A stretch of 64,000 bases of DNA. It comes from Pythium myriotylum. Lineage: Eukaryota > Oomycota > Peronosporomycetes > Pythiales > Pythiaceae. Below are positions 41,492 through 51,988 of the stretch, piece after piece. The position numbers were made by a program, and so were the translations under genes. Location: contig JALJCQ010000007.1 in assembly GCA_023091665.1 (NCBI GenBank), positions 1,054,001 to 1,118,000 of the forward strand, read 5' to 3'. Numbering within the stretch: position 1 is the stretch's first letter; each line of letters begins with the position of its first letter. The notes beneath the pieces are model-generated. The model was given only the letters and a program-made list of their open reading frames with translations, was not told where the DNA came from and searched no databases.

Positions 41492-44400
41492 ATGGCGAGC
41501 GACGAGAAGCGGCGGCTGCGCGCGCAGCACCAGTACGAGACCTTCGCGCCGCGCGCCACGCGCCACCCGCAGGACGCGGCCTCCTGGGTCTCGCGCGCGC
41601 TGCTCGCGTGGGTCACGCCGCTCATGGCCGTGGGCCACGCCAAGCAGCTCGACGCCGACGACCTCTGGCCGCTGCGGCGCGAGCACATGGCCGAGCCCAA
41701 CGCCCAGGCCTTCCAGCGCGAGTTCGAGGCCAACCGGTCGATCATGAGATCGTTCTTTCGCTCCTTTGGCTGGCGCTTCGCGCTCACGGGGCTCGGCTTC
41801 CTCGTCTCGATGCTCTGCAACCTCGTCGGCCCCATGGTGCTCAAGCACGTCGTGGGCGCGCTCACCAGCCAGGACTTCTCCATCGACACTGTCGCGCGCT
41901 GGGTCCTACTTCTCTTTGCAGCCCAGGTGCTGCAGGCCATGGTCGACAACGTGGCCAACTTTGAGTCGGAGATCATCGCGATCCAGTTTGTCGGTAGTCT
42001 CAAGTCGCTACTATACAACAAAACGCTGCGGCTCAACGCTGAGTCACGCAAGCGCAAGTCCACGGGCGAAATCTCTAACATGCTCACGGCCGACAGTGAT
42101 TCGATCCTGCAGGCCGCATACCTCGTCCATCAATCGTGGCTCATCCCGCTACAGATCGCCGTTGTTAGCTATCTGCTTTACGATGTGCTCGGTGTCGCAG
42201 CGTTCGCGGGCATTGGGGTGATCATCGTGCTACTATTCCTCAATAACCGTGTCTCGAACCGAATGTTTCTGCTTCAACGCGCGTACCGTTCAAGCAAAGA
42301 CAAGCGCATGAAGCGCGTGACGGAGGTATTCAAGGCCATCAATGTTGTCAAGCTAAACGCGTGGGAGGACCAGTTCGCAGAGCGCATTGAAGAGACACGC
42401 AAGGTCGAGATGAGCGATCTCTTCAGACTTCGTCTTAATGCGTCAATCAGCATCATGCTGTTGTGGGGGATGCCTGCCTTTATCAGCATCGCATCATTCG
42501 GTGTCTACGCTGCAGTGCTTGACAAGGATTTGTCTCCAGCGATCGTATTCACCAGTATCTCACTCTTCCAGCTTATCCAGGGGCCACTGCGCCAGATCAC
42601 GAACATCGTTATCATGCTTATTCAATCCAAGGTGGCATTGGAGCGAGTCTCCAGCTTCCTCGACATGCCAGAGCTCAATCCAAACAATGTGCAGACGATT
42701 GAGAGTGCTGTCGCGGACGAACATATTGTGAAGAACGTGATCATTGCCGTCGAGAACGGCACGTTTGGCTGGAGTGACCAAGCCACGATCTTGAAAAACG
42801 TGAGCTGGGAGGTCAAAGCCGGCGAGTTTCACGTCATTCATGGAACTGTCGGGTGCGGCAAATCGTCACTTTGCGCTGTTTTGCTGGGTGACCTTGTCAA
42901 GCAAAATGGATCTGTCTACGTCGGAGGCAGCATCGCGTACTGCTCGCAACAGCCGTGGATCCAGAACATGACGGTGCGCGACAACATCCTCTTTGGCCAG
43001 CCGTTCGACCGCAAGAAGTACAACAAGATCGTCGACGCGTGTGCACTCACGCAGGATCTGCAGACGCTTCCGGCTGGAGACATGACCGAGATCGGCGAGC
43101 GAGGCGTTAACCTCTCCGGCGGGCAAAAAGCTCGTGTTGCGTTGGCTCGCGCATGCTACAGCGACGCCAGCATCTACCTGTTGGACTCTCCGTTGTCGGC
43201 CGTGGATGCGATCGTGCAGAACGAGATCTTCCAGAAGTGTCTGCTGAGCTTGTTGCGCGATAAGACGATCATCTTGGTGACGCACAACCCGGAGATCATC
43301 TCATCGGAGCATATCACCCACGCATTGACGATTGACGCTGACGGGCGGCTGGTAGAAACTCGTAAAGTCCAGAAGCGCGCAGGATACGACCCACTCGTGT
43401 CGCCCTTGCCCTCGTACGGCTACGCCCGACCAGTATTTGAGGCGCTGCCTGTATCTGTTGTTGATACTGTGGAGGCTACCACTACGGAAGAGGCCGTTGC
43501 GGAGCAAGTCGAGGAAGTGCCGATCGTGTCACCATTCCGACGAGACCGTGTGAGATCTTTCAGTGCTTCGGACGATTCCAAAGGTGACAGACATCGACTA
43601 GAGAAAGGACGACTTATTCGAGACGAAGTGCGCACCGACGGCCGAGTCCAGAATCATGTCTTCTCAGCATACTACAATGCGTTAGGAGGTCTGCCAATCG
43701 TTGCGCTAATTATCCTCCCACAACTGATCGGCCAGGGTTTGCAAGTGTCGGGAGATTTTTGGCTTGGTAGCTGGTCTAGTGACTCCCTGTCAGGCAGTAC
43801 CGTCACGACAGAGACTCGACTAGAAGTGTATTCACTGATCGGTGTGGCAGGGGCACTTATGGTCCTTGCTCGCATGATTATCATCGCCGTGTTCGGACTT
43901 CGCGCGGCGCGCCGACTCTTCGACAGAATGACCCATGCGCTCATGCATGCTCCCATGCGCTTCTTTGATGCAAACCCAATCGGTCGGATTCTCACTCGCT
44001 ACGGCGGTGACGTGTCAGCTGTCGACGCGATGCTTCCCTTCATGTTTGCGCGCACCATCGCATCACTTCTTGGTGTCGCGTCGAGCACTCTGACCGCAGC
44101 GATTGTGATTCAATGGAAGGGTCTTCTCTTGATTCCTGTGGCGGTGCTGTACTTCCGAATCGGTGCGTTCTACATTAGGCCGGCTCGTGAGCTCCAGCGA
44201 CTGACGCGCACGGCACAGGCGCCTGTGCTAAATCATCTCTCTGAGTCAGTCGACGGTGGGACGATAGTGCGGGCATTCGGCAAAGAGCACGTCGAACGAT
44301 TTCGTCAAACCAACTACGCTCGACTTGATGAAGCCAACAAGGTTCGCTTTGCACAGCTTGGTGTATCGCAATGGTTTTCGTTACGCATCCAACTGATTGG

Positions 44401-45412
44401 GACGCTGCTCGTGGTCGTCGTGACCTCGTCGCTCGTCATGCTCCGTGATCAGCTGGGCGCAGCCGTCATTGGCTTGGCGTTCTCGTACGCGTTGAAGATC
44501 TCCAACAGTTTGGAAATCATTGTCCAGCTCGTGTCACGAGTTGAAACTGCCATGGTGAGCCCCGAGCGAATTCAAGAATATATCGACATTCCCCAAGAAG
44601 CAGCTTCGCGAGTTCCGGCTTTCGATCCACCCTCACATTCTACATGGCCTGCGACAGGATTCATTGAGTTCGACCACGTTGGGTTCCGCTACAAGGAAGG
44701 AGACCGTCTAGTCCTGCGCGATGTCAATTTCTCAGTGGAAGGTGGTCAAAAGATCGGTATTGTCGGCCGTACGGGTGCTGGTAAATCCAGTCTCACCATG
44801 GCGCTCTTCCGAATCAACGAGCTAGCTACTGGGACGATCATGATTGATGGCGTCAACATCAGCAAAATCGGCCTAAAAACTCTTCGTGAGAAGCTCTCAA
44901 TTATTCCGCAAAACCCAGTGCTGTTCAAGGGTCCGCTGCGCGCTTACCTCGACCCGTTCAACGAGTACACAGACGACGAGCTGTGGAGCTCCATCCACCG
45001 CGTTGGTCTCAGCGACCGCATCAGCAACGACGAAAAGAAACTCGAGTGTGCCGTGGAAGAGAACGGAGAGAACTTCAGCGTGGGCGAGCGTCAGATGCTG
45101 TGCATGGCTCGCGCGCTGCTGCGTCAGTCTCGCATCGTGATCTTCGACGAGGCCACGGCCGCCATCGACCACGAGACCGACCAGAAGCTGCAGCGAGTGA
45201 TCCGCGAGGCGTTCGCCGACTCGACGGTGCTGACGATCGCGCATCGATTGGACACGATCTTGGACTCGGATCGTATCTTGGTGTTGGAGAGTGGCGAGAT
45301 GGTGGAGTTCGCGTCACCGGCGGAGTTGGTGAAGAAAGGTTCGGGTCACTTCTTCGAGCTGATGGAGGAGGGAGGGTATCTAGATAAGTTTCTCGGCCCC
45401 TCGTCAGCGTGA
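41492..45412 (+). CDS. ABCC (MRP-type) full-length ABC transporter, copy C (1306 aa)
   Basis: Intact TMD1-NBD1-TMD2-NBD2 protein, the most divergent complete copy of the array. Start at 41492 gives MASDEKRRLRAQHQYETFAP, aligning with the MPKGPQAKYATF start of A and B; an earlier in-frame ATG at 41381 would add 37 residues. Walker A motifs are GTVGCGKSS and GRTGAGKSS, signatures LSGGQKAR and FSVGERQ, and NBD1 has the degenerate LLDSPLSAVDA. Although most of the gene has its own codons, the segment 42910-43107 (NBD1, SVYVGGSIAY to GERGV) and the segment from about 44915 to the end of NBD2 are almost base-identical to A, B and D, a mosaic pattern. The linker between NBD1 and TMD2 is shorter than in A and B. 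Substrate unknown. Confidence 0.92.
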   Translation: MASDEKRRLRAQHQYETFAPRATRHPQDAASWVSRALLAWVTPLMAVGHAKQLDADDLWPLRREHMAEPNAQAFQREFEANRSIMRSFFRSFGWRFALTGLGFLVSMLCNLVGPMVLKHVVGALTSQDFSIDTVARWVLLLFAAQVLQAMVDNVANFESEIIAIQFVGSLKSLLYNKTLRLNAESRKRKSTGEISNMLTADSDSILQAAYLVHQSWLIPLQIAVVSYLLYDVLGVAAFAGIGVIIVLLFLNNRVSNRMFLLQRAYRSSKDKRMKRVTEVFKAINVVKLNAWEDQFAERIEETRKVEMSDLFRLRLNASISIMLLWGMPAFISIASFGVYAAVLDKDLSPAIVFTSISLFQLIQGPLRQITNIVIMLIQSKVALERVSSFLDMPELNPNNVQTIESAVADEHIVKNVIIAVENGTFGWSDQATILKNVSWEVKAGEFHVIHGTVGCGKSSLCAVLLGDLVKQNGSVYVGGSIAYCSQQPWIQNMTVRDNILFGQPFDRKKYNKIVDACALTQDLQTLPAGDMTEIGERGVNLSGGQKARVALARACYSDASIYLLDSPLSAVDAIVQNEIFQKCLLSLLRDKTIILVTHNPEIISSEHITHALTIDADGRLVETRKVQKRAGYDPLVSPLPSYGYARPVFEALPVSVVDTVEATTTEEAVAEQVEEVPIVSPFRRDRVRSFSASDDSKGDRHRLEKGRLIRDEVRTDGRVQNHVFSAYYNALGGLPIVALIILPQLIGQGLQVSGDFWLGSWSSDSLSGSTVTTETRLEVYSLIGVAGALMVLARMIIIAVFGLRAARRLFDRMTHALMHAPMRFFDANPIGRILTRYGGDVSAVDAMLPFMFARTIASLLGVASSTLTAAIVIQWKGLLLIPVAVLYFRIGAFYIRPARELQRLTRTAQAPVLNHLSESVDGGTIVRAFGKEHVERFRQTNYARLDEANKVRFAQLGVSQWFSLRIQLIGTLLVVVVTSSLVMLRDQLGAAVIGLAFSYALKISNSLEIIVQLVSRVETAMVSPERIQEYIDIPQEAASRVPAFDPPSHSTWPATGFIEFDHVGFRYKEGDRLVLRDVNFSVEGGQKIGIVGRTGAGKSSLTMALFRINELATGTIMIDGVNISKIGLKTLREKLSIIPQNPVLFKGPLRAYLDPFNEYTDDELWSSIHRVGLSDRISNDEKKLECAVEENGENFSVGERQMLCMARALLRQSRIVIFDEATAAIDHETDQKLQRVIREAFADSTVLTIAHRLDTILDSDRILVLESGEMVEFASPAELVKKGSGHFFELMEEGGYLDKFLGPSSA

Positions 45413-45466
45413 TCATCAGTGTAAGTAGGGCGTTATGTAGGAGGAAGAAACCGTCTTACATGCGGC

Positions 45467-45788
45467 TTAGTTGCATTCTGCGAAACCAAACAATATTACA
45501 AAGAGAGACGTTGCCAACGTATCCACTGGTATCGTACTTGCAGTAGCCATCGTTGTCACCGTAGCCCTGTAGCCACCATAGCCATATGCCTTGCTTTTGT
45601 GGTGGCGGTTCTTTTTCCCATGGTCATGGCCGCCGTAGCCACCGTAACCGTAGAAGTCCTTGTTGCCGTAGCCCCCATGTCCGAAGTAGTCCTTGTTGCC
45701 ATAGCCGTAAGCATACACACCCTTACCATAGCCAACGCCATAGACACCACCATATCCGCCGTATCCGCCATAGCCACCATAGCCACTG
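45467..45788 (-). pseudogene. Decayed copy of the Gly/Tyr-rich secreted protein gene
   Basis: The minus strand encodes SGYGGYGGYGG, GYGKGVYAYGYGNKDYFGHG, GHDHGKKNRHHKSKAYGYGGY, clearly matching the gene at 22041-22625. The signal peptide, Thr/Ser region and much of the GYGGY array are missing at the 5' side, where it abuts an ABC fragment. Near the 3' end a frameshift (around 45565) turns the Tyr-rich tail into unrelated sequence. Similarity continues past the coding end (shared ttacaaagagagac at about 45493 and 22010), so the duplication included 3' flank. Confidence 0.85.
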
Positions 45789-45876
45789 CATGGCATCCTT
45801 TGGCGTGTATTCGGTTATGCTCTAGCGTGAGTTGACGCCAGCCGTGGTTTTTACAAGCCTGACCTTGTTCCAAATG
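45789..45876 (+). pseudogene. 88-base ABCC transporter fragment
   Basis: Matches 47360-47447 of copy D with only two differences seen by eye, one of which makes an in-frame TAG (ctcaag to ctctag). It encodes the ASFGVYSV...RELTPAVVFTSLTLFQM part of TMD1. It is directly joined to the truncated end of the Gly/Tyr-rich pseudogene, with no homology beyond either end. Confidence 0.85.
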
Positions 45877-46370
45877 CGTCGAGAGCACAGGAGAAAAGCT
45901 ACAGCTGTATTAGAATTCACGTAAGTTGAACTCAAAAGACTTCACTTCACTGATATCATCCGTGGACAAAGACAAAGACGACGTCCTGAGAGCCATTCGT
46001 TGTGATACTTACCACCATACTGTCGTTGGGTTTCCTGTTTTGTTGTGCTCCGAACCTGTCGCCACGGTGGCACAAGGACCCAATGTCCTCTCTCCCCCGA
46101 TGAGTGAGTTCGCTGGAGTGAGCTTTGCAGTATCCTTCAGATGAACATCACTGTCTGGGAGTGACCTGGACTATTTATGCACGCTCGTCTCAGTTGCTCC
46201 AGTATGTACAGCATCCCAAATCGAAGCGATGGATGGCGATATTCCCCATCACGGCAGACCGATAGCAACCCAGCGCTCCCTCTCGACAGGCTGGCAGAGG
46301 CTTCCAACTCATCACACGACGGTCTCCAGGCCGTTGCGAAAAGTCACCTCAGTCGCCAACTTACTCGCCG
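45877..46370. other. Intergenic region upstream of ABCC copy D
   Basis: No gene recognised. It should hold the 5' region of D, but no clear Inr+FPR element was found. Confidence 0.4.
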
Positions 46371-49300
46371 ATGCCGAAGGGACCACACACCAAGTACGCC
46401 ACTTTCCAACAGGATCCGTCAACCGACGGGCCGCCGCACCCGCGCGCCGCCGCGTGGTGGGGCGGGCGCGTCTCCCTCTCCTGGGCCTCGCCACTCATGG
46501 TGCTCGGCAACCGCAAGCAACTGAGCCCCGAGGACATCTGGGGGCTCCAGCACGAGCTGCAGTCCGAGGTCGTGTCGGCCAAGTTCATGGCCTACTTCGA
46601 CGCCTCGCGGTCTATCCCGCGTGCGTTCGTCAGGCTCTTTGGCTGGCGTTTCTTTACAATCGGAGTCGCATCGCTTGTTACCTTGCTGGCGTCGCTTGTG
46701 GGACCCATGGTGCTTAACCATGTCGTCTCGAGCCTCACAAACGTCAACTACTCACTTGAAGACATCTCGATGTGGGTGGTTGTGCTCTTCGTGTCGCAAG
46801 TCATTCAGGCGCTGGTGAACAATTACGCGAACTTTGAGTCAGAGTTAATTGGGATTGAGCTTGAAGGGAGCCTCAAATCGTTGCTTTACTCCAAGACTAT
46901 GCGGCTGAGCGCTCAGTCGCGGATGGAGAAATCCACGGGTGATATCAGCAACATGTACACTTCCGACAGTGATGCAGTTTACGAGCTCGCATTCATCGTG
47001 CATGAGCTGTGGACCACGGTGCTGCAGATCCTCATTGTGAGCTACATGCTATACAACGTGCTGAATGTGGCAGCATTTGCAGGCATTGGCATTATCATCA
47101 TCGTGCTCATGCTCAACCAGTACGTCTCCAACAAGATGTTCGGTCTTCAGCGCGTTTACAGAAGCAGTAAAGATGTGCGCATGAATAAAGTGACCGAAGT
47201 GTTCAAGGCCATCAACATCGTCAAGTACAATGCCTGGGAAGAGAAGTTTCTTGACGGCATTGAAGAGACACGTGCCAAAGAACTGAAGGACCTGTTCTCT
47301 TTCCGCCTGTACACGAGTGCGAGTATCGTGCTGATGTGGGGAATGCCCGTCTTTATCAGCATGGCATCCTTTGGCGTGTATTCGGTTGTGCTCAAGCGTG
47401 AGTTGACGCCAGCCGTGGTTTTTACAAGCCTGACCTTGTTCCAAATGATCCAAGGCCCTCTTCGATACATTACTACCACAATAACAGCGTTTATCGAGTC
47501 CAAAGTTGCACTCGAGCGTGTAGCCGAGTTCCTCGATATGTCGGAGATCGACGAAACCAACGTGCTCACGGCCACTGATCCTCGAGCTGCAGCATACTCC
47601 CGCAAAAACGTCATCGTATCAGTCGAAAACGCGTCGTTCGGATGGGACCCGACCAACACCGTGCTGCGCAACATCAACCTCGAGGTCAAGGCCGGCGACT
47701 TCTACGTCGTCCACGGCACCGTCGGATGTGGCAAGTCGTCCTTGTGCTCCGCCCTGCTTGGAGAGATGGTCAAGCACAGCGGATCCGTCTACGTCGGAGG
47801 CAGCATCGCGTACTGCTCGCAGCAGCCGTGGATCCAGAACATGACGGTGCGCGACAACATCCTCTTCGGCCAGCCGTTCGACCGCAAGAAGTACAACAAG
47901 ATCGTCGACGCGTGTGCACTCACGCAGGATCTGCAGACGCTTCCGGCTGGAGACATGACCGAGATCGGCGAGCGAGGCGTTAACCTCTCCGGCGGGCAAA
48001 AAGCTCGTGTTGCGTTGGCTCGAGCGTGCTACAGCGACGCCAGCATCTATCTCTTGGACTCGCCGTTGTAGGCCGTGGATGCGATCGTGCAGAACGAGAT
48101 CTTCCAGAAGTGTCTGCTGAGCTTGTTGCGCGACAAGACGATCATCTTGGCGACGCACAACCCGGAGATCATCGCATCGGAGCACGTGACGCATGCGGTG
48201 ACGATCGATGAGAGCGGCACTTTGGTGGAGACTCGTAAGTCGTTGGCGCGTCCGACGTACCAACCTTTGGTGTCACCATTACCTGCGCATTCGTTTGTGA
48301 CTCGGTCCTATGAGAAGACTACAGTGGACGTTGGCGCGTCGACGGTGATCGAGTCAGAGTTGCCGACGTACGAAGAAGTCTCACAGTTGAATCATGAGAT
48401 GGCGCTCGCTTCTCCATTCAAAGAGCCAAATATTGCCATGACCATGTTCAGCAATAACGGGGATGGCGCGGCTGAGGATGACCGGAACCCTGGACACACT
48501 CCATTGTCGAACGTAAACAAGGCTGACGATGATGACAAGATAGCAGCGGAGAAGGGCAAACTGATCCATGAAGAAGCTCGTTCCGAAGGCCGAGTCGGTC
48601 GTCACGTGTTTGCTGGATACTACCGTGCTGTCGGCGGGTTCCCCGTCGTTGCTATCATCGTATTGTCGCAGGTTATCTGGCAAGTGTTGCAAGTGTCGAG
48701 TGATTTCTGGCTCGGCAGTTGGTCCAGCGACAGCGTCACTATGAACAACGCTGGTGAAAACAAACCGGCCTCATCGGAAATGTCCACGGCGTACCGTTTG
48801 GGTGTCTACTCTGCTTTGGGCCTGGCGTCAGCATTCATGGTGTTGGTGCGTACACTGATGATTACGTGGTACGGATTGAAGGCGGCCAAGTATCTCTTCG
48901 ATCGAATGACGCAGTCACTGATGCACGCGCCGATGCGCTTCTTCGACGCCAACCCGATCGGTCGCATCCTCACTCGTTACGGCAGCGATGTGTCCATGGT
49001 CGACGCTGGTGTGCCATTTTCGTTTGGAACGTTGTTTGCTCAAGTCTTCTCCGTCGGAAGTAGTGCTATCACAGCTGCTGCCGTGATTCAGTGGAAAGGT
49101 ATCTTCTTGCTTCCGGTGGTATACCTCTATTCCAGCATCGGATCATTTTACATTCAGCCGGCACGCGAACTCCAACGACTAACTCGAACGTCACAAGCGC
49201 CTGTGCTCAACCATTTGTCAGAATCAGTGGACGGAGGTTCCATACTGCGTGCATTCGGCCCCGAGCAACTCGAGCGTTTCAAGTCCTCGAACTTCGACAA

Positions 49301-50414
49301 ACTTGATGACGCCAACAAGATTTGGTACGCGCAGCTGTGCGTCTCGCAGTGGTTCTCGCTCCGCATCCAGCTGCTGGGAGGTGCACTTGTCCTCATTGTG
49401 ACTGGTTCTCTCGTGCTGCTTCACGATGAACTGAGTGCAGCAGTGATCGGCCTTGCTTTCTCGTATGCGTTGAAGATCTCCCAGAACCTAGAATCAATCG
49501 TCCAAACTCTTGCTCGACTAGAAACAGTGATGATCAGCCCGGAGCGAGTGCAAGAGTACATCGACATCCCCCAAGAAGCAGCTGGTCGCATCCCGTCCAT
49601 GGATCCTCCCAAACATTCCGAATGGCCATCCAACGGTTCCATTGCTTTCGATCGTGTCTCCTTCCGATACAAGGAGAACGACAAGCTCGTCCTTCGAGAC
49701 CTCACCTTCCACATCGACGGCGGACAGAAGATCGGTATCGTCGGTCGTACGGGTGCTGGTAAATCCAGTCTCACCATGGCGCTCTTCCGGATCAACGAAC
49801 TTGCGGGTGGCACCATCAGCATTGACGGGGTCAACGTAGGCAAGCTTGGTCTCACCACTCTCCGTGAGAAACTATCGATCATCCCACAAAACCCAGTGCT
49901 GTTCAAGGGTCCGCTGCGCGCTTACCTCGACCCGTTCAACGAGTACACAGACGACGAGCTGTGGAGCTCCATCCACCGCGTTGGTCTCAGCGACCGCATC
50001 AGCAACGACGAAAAGAAACTCGAGTGTGCCGTGGAAGAGAACGGAGAGAACTTCAGCGTGGGCGAGCGCCAGATGCTGTGCATGGCTCGCGCGCTGTTGC
50101 GTCAGTCTCGTATCGTGATCTTCGACGAGGCCACGGCCGCCATCGACCACGAGACCGACCAGAAGCTGCAGCGAGTGATCCGCGAGGCGTTCGCCGACTC
50201 GACGGTGCTGACGATCGCGCATCGATTGGACACGATCTTGGACTCGGATCGTATCTTGGTGTTGGAGAGTGGCGAGATGGTGGAGTTCGCGTCGCCTACG
50301 GAGTTGGTGAAGCAAGGATCGGGTCACTTCTTCGAGCTGATGGAGGAGGGAGGGTACCTGGAGAAGTTCTTGCAGGGTAGCGGTGGTGAAGCTGTTCTCC
50401 GGGACGCTGCGTGA
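46371..50414 (+). pseudogene. ABCC transporter copy D, interrupted by one in-frame TAG at 48069-48071
   Basis: Start MPKGPHTKYATFQQDP aligns with copies A and B. The frame is open except for one stop: in the NBD1 D-loop LLDSPLSAVDA the second Ser codon (TCG) is TAG, so translation would end after residue 566, losing the end of NBD1, TMD2 and NBD2. The rest (48075-50414) is still fully open with intact NBD2 motifs, so the lesion is young or the downstream half is kept by conversion. The signature region reads NLSGGQKARVALARA with C-type codons (47986-48022), whereas A, B and E have NVSGGQKARIALARA. The C-terminal half shares variants with copy E (SPTELVKQGSGHFFELMEEG, ISPERVQEYIDIP). A truncated half-transporter product is possible. 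Confidence 0.88.
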
Positions 50415-50642
50415 TGGGTTGTAGTAGTGCTGTGGGAGTCGACCCTTCAAGAGCGTACAGCTCACTTGATTCGTTCTTTGTGTTGCACATGATCCGACAG
50501 AACGCACCTCTTGCTTGTCCCCTTGACGACATGGCTACATCTTGCCGAGAGTGGTGGTTCGTCCATCAAGCTTCTCGCTCTGGTTTGTGGTTGGCTGGCA
50601 TCTCACTCACGCGAGTGACCGCCACATCGGAGACCGTCGCCC

Positions 50643-51862
50643 ATGCCGCCGCGCTCGCTGCTCCGTCGCGCGCGGCTCCTCTGCGCCTCGCGGCGACCGG
50701 CGAGCGGCTCCCGCGGGCCCGCGACGCAGCTGCTCGGGGCGCGCCGTCTCGCCACGCGCTCGGCGTCCGCGGTCCACGCTGATGCCAAGCGCCAGGCCGC
50801 CGCGCCAGCGAGCGACGCGGCCAACGACATGCTGCTCATGCTGGAGCAGAGCATCGCCGAGCGCCTGCCGAGCGAGGCGCTGGCGTACTACAACTGCCTG
50901 CAGTCGCCGCCGAGCGGCCTCACCTCCCAGAAGCTGGCCATCCTGCTCGCGAAACAGGACTCGCTCCACCAGACCCGGCGCGCGTTCGAGATCCTGCAGG
51001 CTGTCTACGGGTACGTCGTGGTTGGGAAACGCGCACGAACATCCGGAGCTTGTGTTGATCGTGCTGCGCAGGTCTCCAGATTTTGAAGTGGACGATTATA
51101 CGCAGCTCGCATCGATTTATATTGTGGACGCCTGCTTGCGGCAGAAGTTGATCTCGGAAGCGCTCGAGGTGCGGCGTGGAATCTAGACAGTGAGGTTGGC
51201 GCCACGGTCTTGACGGTTCCTCTACTCTCGCAGATCGTCAACCACGCCCACATGAACGACATCTCGCTCGACCTCCCCGCGTACGACCGTCTACTGCGAG
51301 CGCTCGTCGATGCGGATGACCTTAGTCGAGCACGGCTCATTCTAACCGACGTGGTCGGGCGAAAGCAAGTCGTGCTCACACAGCAAACGTTTCAACCGCT
51401 CCTGATGGCGCTGATGGAGCGCGGAGAGTACGACGCTGTGATCGACGTGATCGATCACGGGCGCAAGAATGACGTCTTGTTTACATTCGAGGTATGTGCC
51501 ATGCACTCTTGGCCTCGTGGCATGGTGCTGAAGATATCTTTTTTTGTAGACGTACGATCCTCTTGTAGAATTGGGCGAGAACGTGGACGACTCCGAAGAC
51601 GAAGAGCTCTGGAATCAGCTGGAGAGGTTCATGAGCTACATCAACGAAGCTGTGGAGGACGATGGGGTGCGTGGGCACGTGCTCAAGTCGACTCACCAGG
51701 GCAGGGAATGCTAACTGCTCTCGTTGAATCCTTTAGTTGACTGACATGCTCGAAGACGACGATGACGACGACGGGATTGCCGTCGAGGTCGGTTACGACG
51801 ACGACGACGACGACGATGACGACGAAGACTTTGACGAAGACTTCGACGACCACAAGTACTAG
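50643..51862 (+). CDS. Mitochondrial PPR-like protein with acidic tail, copy 1 (321 aa, 5 exons)
   Basis: Exons 50643-51010, 51072-51168, 51234-51491, 51550-51666 and 51737-51862, all GT-AG with an open joined frame. The N-terminus MPPRSLLRRARLLCASRRPA is Arg-rich without acidic residues, a typical mitochondrial presequence. The middle has degenerate pentatricopeptide-like helical pairs (DDYTQLASIYIVDACLRQKL, LDLPAYDRLLRALVDADDLS, FQPLLMALMERGEYDAVIDV). The last exon is almost all Asp/Glu (runs of D). PPR proteins usually bind organellar RNA; the very acidic tail argues for a protein or ribosome partner, which is inference. The same exon number and intron phases as the next gene show a tandem duplication. 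Confidence 0.75.
51737..51862 (+). repeat. Asp/Glu-coding low-complexity exon
   Basis: Last exon of PPR-like copy 1: gac/gat/gaa repeats coding an acidic tail, ending DFDDHKY. Interrupted enough to be under protein-level constraint. Confidence 0.7.
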
Positions 51863-51988
51863 CTTCGCGAGAGGCATGTCTTGGGATCGCACACGACGCA
51901 TTGTCCATTAGAGCCTCCATAAAATGTACTGCAATAGGAATCCAGAAAGTTCGCACCGCACTTAGTCGTCCTGGTGGTGGTCCCCTCA

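Noticed and set aside
48050..48110. Intron or alternative genetic code explaining the TAG in ABCC copy D
   Set aside because: The nearest gt...ag choices (gtaggc to gtgcag or cttccag) would shift the frame or remove conserved residues. TAG is not used for Ser, and TAG ends other genes here normally (for example PPR-like copy 1).
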